Assembly: GCA_004335635.1 (NCBI GenBank)
Contig: QAXH01000612.1
Coordinates: 1-11,882, forward strand
DNA from: Chloromonas sp. AAM2
Taxonomy: Eukaryota; Chlorophyta; Chlorophyceae; Chlamydomonadales; Chlamydomonadaceae
DNA length: 11,882 bases
Reading direction: 5' to 3'
Below are positions 8,015 to 11,882 of this stretch, one piece after another (position 1 is the stretch's first letter; each line of letters starts with the position of its first letter). The position numbers and the translations under genes are program-made. The notes below the pieces were generated by a model. It worked only from the letters and a program-made list of their open reading frames with translations. It searched no databases and was not told the DNA's origin.

Positions 8015-8836
8015 TCATAGCTCCTGCAATGACCAGATTGCAGTGCGCACCTCTCGGACGTAGTCCAAGGCTCTAGCGTAGATCAGCACTGTGGTGTCGT
8101 CCAGGCCAGGCTTGTCGATGATGATTTTGTCCCTGAAGCATTCGCAATGGAGCAGTGAAGGCAGTCACAAGGAACACCTTGTAGTGCAGGCAAGCATGAT
8201 TTTAAGTGCTTCATGCATGTGTGCCGGGCAGCGTTGCAATCCACGTGACGTTTGTAGAAGGTGCACAGCCAGTCATTGATGTAGCTCAAGTATGATGGAT
8301 GGGGGATGTTGAATGGGGGCTTTTCCATTCTTCCAGGCACTGCAGGGGTAAGCCATGCCGAGCAGTCAGTCCGCTGGCGATTTACCCAGAAGATTTACTC
8401 TCGTCCAAATGCTGAATGAAGACCTTAGTGGGTACGTCACTGCACGTGATGCATGGGTAATTGATTCAGAGAAGCCTGGCTTGATGTGCACACATAAGCA
8501 TGTGGTAGGCAAGAAGAGCCTGCCTTTGATGCTATCATAGAGCCTGAGTTGCTGAGCATTCCCATTGTCGCATGTGAGGCATAATGGTCCCTGATGCAAC
8601 AATCCTGATTGCATGTAATGATGCCATAGCTGCCTGGCACGACATGCTGGGATCCAAGCATGACATGAGACAACCCCTGTTGGAATGGCACAGAACTGCC
8701 TTTGCTGGCATGATGAAGCGAGTTGCTCAACAAGCCATGCGTGTAGGCTATGGCATGAAACGTTCCTGGTGGAATTGGCTCTGGCATCACAAAACCCTTA
8801 CCACTTGATGAAAATCGCTTTCACGGCTTGCACCAT
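8015..8836 (-). CDS. REX1-S: TFB5/TTDA-like TFIIH subunit (REX1-S)
   Basis: TFB5/TTDA/GTF2H5 is the smallest core TFIIH subunit. It binds p52/TFB2, stabilises the complex and supports opening of damaged DNA in nucleotide-excision repair, in the nucleus. Three exons on the - strand, 8836-8802, 8439-8386 and 8132-8015 (TGA 8017-8015), give 68 residues, close to the usual 70-72. Both introns are phase 2, with donors GTAAGG and GTAAAT and acceptors GTGCAG and CTTCAG. Family features in order are MVQAVKAIFIKCD (1-13; Cys12 is split by intron 1), FIQHLDES (19-26), DKIIIDKPGLDDTTVLI (31-47), matching the family F-I-I-x-D-(L/I)-D-D-T-H block with Thr instead of His, and a C-terminal helix (48-68). 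The ATG has G at -3 and +4. The stop overlaps an ATG in another frame. The chain of conserved blocks makes the identity quite sure. Confidence 0.86.
8440..8801 (-). other. First intron of REX1-S and other REX1 introns over 300 nt
   Basis: This 362-nt intron shows no further exon. A + strand ORF of 74 codons overlaps it (8584-8808) but has no recognisable motif. Introns 5758-6165 and 4679-5210 are also longer than 300 nt; the first holds nothing I recognise and the second holds the minisatellite. The remaining REX1 introns are 8133-8385, 7194-7480 and 5335-5546. Confidence 0.65.
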
Positions 8837-9073
8837 GTCCAACCCGCCTTGCAAACGTGAAGCTTCCAAAGCGCCTACGGCGATCTGCTATGCGGGTCTA
8901 GCAAGCCCTAATCGTTTAGCCCTGACCTGTTCGTAACGCCTGTAACTACTAAAACTCGGCGAAGCCCAGGAAAACTGAAACCCAGCCAGATGCACATGAA
9001 GCTGTGCGTACAGCAACATGTAAATCAAGGCCGTACCGGCGCCGAAGCTCGGCCAATCTACAGAAACCGCACG
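8837..9073. promoter_or_regulatory. Probable bidirectional promoter and 5' leaders
   Basis: Only 237 bp separate the REX1-S ATG (- strand) from the exchanger ATG (+ strand), so this must hold both 5' leaders and promoters. There is no TATA-like motif. CCAAT is at 9053-9057. An ATG immediately followed by TAA (9018-9023) lies 50 nt upstream of the exchanger start, and two ATGs in frame with the exchanger are at 8990 and 8996. Confidence 0.55.
9018..9023 (+). promoter_or_regulatory. Minimal start-stop uORF (ATGTAA)
   Basis: An ATG directly followed by TAA lies 50 nt before the exchanger ATG, out of frame with it. If it is in the 5' leader it could stall or divert initiating ribosomes. Confidence 0.35.
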
Positions 9074-11882
9074 ATGTTCGGATCTGTCAGGCAGCTGCTG
9101 CTTTTGGCCTTGCTTCAGCCATTATCGTGGAGCATGGCGCATGCTGAGCAAACCCGGATTCTCATGCAGGATGAGCCAGAGGTATGGAGTCACACGCTTT
9201 CAGCATGTGGGCTTGGATGCTCGGCCATCCTTTCAAGCATTCTCGCCTTAGACTGCACAGGACACTCTACTGGCTGTCTGAGGTCCCTCATGTCAATCGC
9301 ATGCCATTTTACCCTTAGAAACCCTTGCATTTGACAAATGCGGCTTTCGTTTCCCAGTGCATCTGTGAAGCTCTTTTCACTCTTCCACATGGATAACAGG
9401 CTGAGCCTACAGCTCAACCAGAAAGGCTTTGTGCACGTCTTGATTTCGCACAGTAGGGCTCAGGCTTCGTCGTTATTTCTGTCCCTGTTCAGGCAGAGTA
9501 CAGTTGTGAGGACATAGAGAAGGTGCCTGTGCAACAGAGGTGCAGCTTTGTCATGGCCAACTGTGAGGCAGGTGAGATGCAGGAAAGGAGAGTTTGCTGC
9601 TCAAGCTTGCCCTCTTGTTTTTGGGGGAAAACACTTTTGTCCCCTCTGGCACCATCGTGTTCAGCATGGGTGGTCTTTTGATTACGTGACGCTGGCTGCT
9701 AGCACAAATACTGTGTCAAGTAGCAGAGCTGTAACATGATGAAGGTTGGACCGAGTGGTTTCTCTGATTTCTTTTCCAAAGCCAAGCACTAGCTCAGAAT
9801 AGGTAATATTGTGTTCAAATACAAAGAGGCCCGCTGCCCAGTGCAAAATTTTCGATTGTGATTGATTCTGCAACATCTTGATACCCACGAGCTGTTTGAT
9901 ATGGTTCATGGTGTCGATTTTGATGGCCGGACCGCAACATCAGGCCTGCATGACCTATCCTCTACCTAATCAGGCTTCCACTCAGTTGGGTTTCCTTTGA
10001 AATATTACATAGCACACGAGGAACGTCAGCACATCAGCTGCTTCACCTGGTCTGCCTGCACTGTGTCTTGCCCAGATTGAATGCCCATAATAGATAAAGC
10101 AGATTGATTAACAGCAACACTTCCTGCCTTTGCTGTGCATGACAGTTAATCAACACCAACAGCGAGAACAACTGCCTTTACCTTGCAGAAAGTCGCGTGC
10201 CCTACACCCAGTGGTACTACTGCAGTGTGGCGCCCTACGGGGTGCTGGCAAAGGCAATGTTCGTGGTGAGCAAGGCAGAGGACAGAGACATTTGCACATA
10301 TCAACAGCTGCTCACGGTTCATTCTTTCAGATCAGACTCCACATTATAAATTCACGGTAGCAATGATTTGTGTTGTCAAGTCCGATGGGCAAACTGATGG
10401 AAAAACGCGAACGTTTGAATACAATTCCGCGGCTTTTTGAGCGCTGTGAAACCAGCAGTCACATATGCTGCCCGGGTATTGCAGTTCTCCTTCGCCTTCC
10501 TCCCTGCAGTGTCATGTTGCATCGCATCAGAGCCTGTACCGGCATACAACTTCTCGAAATGCATCCTCTCCATGCTTGCTGCCTTAGTCTTTCATGCTCG
10601 CTGGCTTATTCCTGTTTAAGAATAGAATACTCCTGTTCCAGAAGCTGCCCTGACACCGAAGACAACCTAATGATGACTGACTTGGCCTTCCTCCTGCCGT
10701 GTGTTGTGCAGCTCCTGCTCCTTATTCTCCTTCCTCTCCTGTTCAGCGCGCTGGGCGACACGGCGGAGCTGTACTTCAGCCCTACCATGGCCATTGTGGC
10801 GCAGACCATACCGGGCATGAGGCCGCGCTTTGCAGGAGGTACGGCGGACAAGCACACAGGCCAATTGCTCAGTCAAGCCGTAGGCTCCCTGCTCTGGGAT
10901 GTAACAAACACATTACTTGAACAACAGAACTACAGGCCAGTCAAGGCTACCCCCTGAGCCCCTGACGTGAAGACCACCAGTCAATTGGTTGGTTCTTCAC
11001 CGTCTCTGACAGATAGGTCAAGGGTTGGATACGGGCACGGGCCAGCCACTCTGGCAATCAGGCTGCTTTGCCCCTGAAGTTCTTGCCTGGCGTCTGCAGG
11101 ATACATGAAGCTCTTGCATACTCGTGTGCTGGTATTACTACTGATACCCTTCCGACAAACTCGACGTCCAACAATTCTGCTTGCTTTGTCTTTGTGATTC
11201 TGCACAGGTTTCTGTATACAGCATTGTGTGTGCTGCACCCTCATTCTTCAGCCCCGTGTGCAACTATCACGCTGCTCTCCTGTGTTGTCCTGTGCAGTCA
11301 CGTTTGTTGCCGTTGGCAACGGTGCCCCCGACCTCTCCGCCAACATCTCCGCACTCCGCACGGGCCAAGTGGCGCTCAGCGCGGGTGCGATCACGGGGGC
11401 GGCCATGTTCGTGCAGTGCGTGGTGGCGTCAGAGGTGGGGACAGCGATGGCTTGGACTTGTTGCTCCCGTTTGTTGGCTTTTCGTTGCTGTTATCTGCAT
11501 CTTGTAGGGTTTCGCCTGGTTCTGACAAGAGATGGCTGGAACAGGGACAAGGTTACGTTTGCTGACATGGGCTGTTACAGCTGCATTACCCGAGGCTCCT
11601 TCTCTGTTGCATTATGATCCAACGGCCAGATTTGCCATGCGACGTCAGGTGTGTCTTGCAGCGCCATCGCTCGCTAAGCTTGCAGGAAGCGTGGAACCTT
11701 TTTCGTTTTCCTTACATGGCCATTGACGCTTGTGTGTGGCAACCAATGGGCAGGCTTTAGCATGGAGCTGTTACATTTTTCACATGGAGGTGGCGCCCGT
11801 CTTTGTGCCCAACTCGGCTTGGCATGTGCCTTGATGCGCAGGTCATCCGCATCACCTTGATGGCATGTGCCTTGATGCGCAG
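9074..11882 (+). CDS. Na+/Ca2+-exchanger-family cation exchanger, NCLX/CCX type (3' partial)
   Basis: A Ca2+/cation antiporter that would move Ca2+ across an organelle or plasma membrane in exchange for monovalent cations. Exons 9074-9181, 9493-9571, 10189-10265, 10712-10838 and 11298-11434 join in phase (0,1,0,1) to give 176 residues; the next exon starts at or beyond the window end. Residues 1-24 are a signal peptide (MFGSVRQLLLLALLQPL..., ending A-H-A). Then comes a loop with CEDIEKVP, QRCSFVMANCE and WYYCSVAPYG, the Cys spacing typical of NCLX/CCX. A hydrophobic helix (about 87-102) leads into GDTAELYFSPT. The alpha-1 repeat is GVTFVAVGNGAPDLSANISA (130-149), with the signature GNGAPD at 137-142, then an AGAITGAAMFVQCVVASE helix. 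The alpha-2 half is missing because the window ends. An upstream in-frame ATG at 8990 would add 28 residues ahead of the signal peptide; 9074 is preferred. Confidence 0.86.
9572..10188 (+). other. Introns of the exchanger gene over 300 nt
   Basis: This 617-nt intron separates the two Cys-loop exons. The other introns of the gene are 9182-9492, 10266-10711, 10839-11297 and 11435 to at least 11841. I see no additional exon, RNA or mobile element in them. In 10266-10711 the frame of exon 10712-10838 stays open for more than 300 nt upstream, which is the source of a long chance ORF. Confidence 0.6.
11820..11882 (+). repeat. 22-bp direct repeat containing a 3' splice site
   Basis: TGGCATGTGCCTTGATGCGCAG occurs, reported here as 11820-11841 and again as 11861-11882, with a 41-bp period. 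Each copy ends in GCGCAG, a good acceptor. The second copy ends on the last base of the window, so the array may continue. Confidence 0.85.
11842..11882 (+). CDS. Possible next exon start of the exchanger (V-I-R-I-T)
   Basis: After the first GCGCAG the phase-0 reading is V-I-R-I-T-L-M, which could continue V-A-S-E from exon 11298-11434. Because the acceptor is duplicated, the true exon may start at 11842 or just after 11882. It cannot be decided inside this window. Confidence 0.3.

Larger units (their letters stand above)
4606..8836 (-). other. REX1: REX1-type locus: two ORFs, probably one dicistronic transcript
   Basis: A TFB5/TTDA-like ORF (8836-8015) and a REX1-B-domain ORF (7705-4606) follow each other on the - strand, 309 nt apart. 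Seen directly: same strand, small ORF first, no TGTAA between them, and the TGA of the first ORF overlapping an ATG. Known: in Chlamydomonas reinhardtii the REX1 locus, needed for excision repair of UV damage, encodes a small REX1-S and a larger REX1-B protein (about 9 and 32 kDa as I recall). REX1-S was later recognised as the TFIIH subunit TFB5/TTDA. Inferred: the same arrangement here. The alternative is two adjacent genes with a second promoter inside 7706-8014. Confidence 0.75.

Noticed and set aside
8015..8052. Frameshift or pseudogene break, or mutually exclusive exons 27 nt apart
   Set aside because: The frame that stops at 8017-8015 is the natural C-terminus of a full-length TFB5 homologue (68 residues), so no frame repair is needed.
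8083..8340. - strand ORF of 85 codons beginning M-E-K-P-P-F-N
   Set aside because: It lies mostly in REX1-S intron 2 (8133-8385) and overlaps exon 3 in a different frame. No phase-compatible splicing joins it to REX1-S.
8584..8808. + strand ORF of 74 codons rich in Trp/His/Met
   Set aside because: It is antisense to REX1-S intron 1 and the end of exon 1, with no family motif and no splice context.
10370..10957. 195-codon + strand ORF
   Set aside because: Only 10712-10838 is a true exon of the exchanger. The rest is intron read-through in the same frame.

Overview
The window looks like nuclear DNA of a ciliated green alga, most likely a chlamydomonadalean (Volvocales-type) chlorophyte. The reasons are short exons (about 35-230 nt) split by many GT-AG introns of about 190-800 nt, TGTAA polyadenylation motifs after the stop codons, a ciliary coiled-coil gene, and a DNA-repair locus with the small ORF/large ORF layout known from the Chlamydomonas REX1 gene. 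Every gene here was assembled by hand from splice sites and reading phase; no continuous ORF corresponds to a whole protein.

There are three loci. (1) Positions 1-3992, + strand: the last ten exons of a coiled-coil protein that resembles the C-terminal half of the CFAP43/CFAP44 axonemal tether proteins, followed by duplicated TGTAA motifs. (2) Positions 8836-4606, - strand: a REX1-type locus. A three-exon, 68-residue TFB5/TTDA homologue (REX1-S, 8836-8015) is followed on the same strand, with no visible polyadenylation motif between, by a six-exon protein of about 285 residues with a REX1-B domain (7705-4606). (3) Positions 9074 to the window end, + strand: the first exons of a Ca2+/cation exchanger of the NCLX/CCX type, with a signal peptide, a Cys-containing loop and the GNGAPD alpha-1 motif.

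Loci 1 and 2 converge on a 613-bp spacer. Loci 2 and 3 diverge from a 237-bp TATA-less region that is probably a shared promoter. The most interesting item is the REX1 pair: a TFIIH subunit and a second repair-associated protein apparently encoded on one transcript, with the first stop overlapping an ATG (ATGA). The last REX1-B intron holds an 18-bp minisatellite (17 units) that is open in all six frames and, on the transcribed strand, almost devoid of AG next to the 3' splice site. The exchanger's 3' splice-site sequence appears twice, as a 22-bp direct repeat that runs to the window edge.
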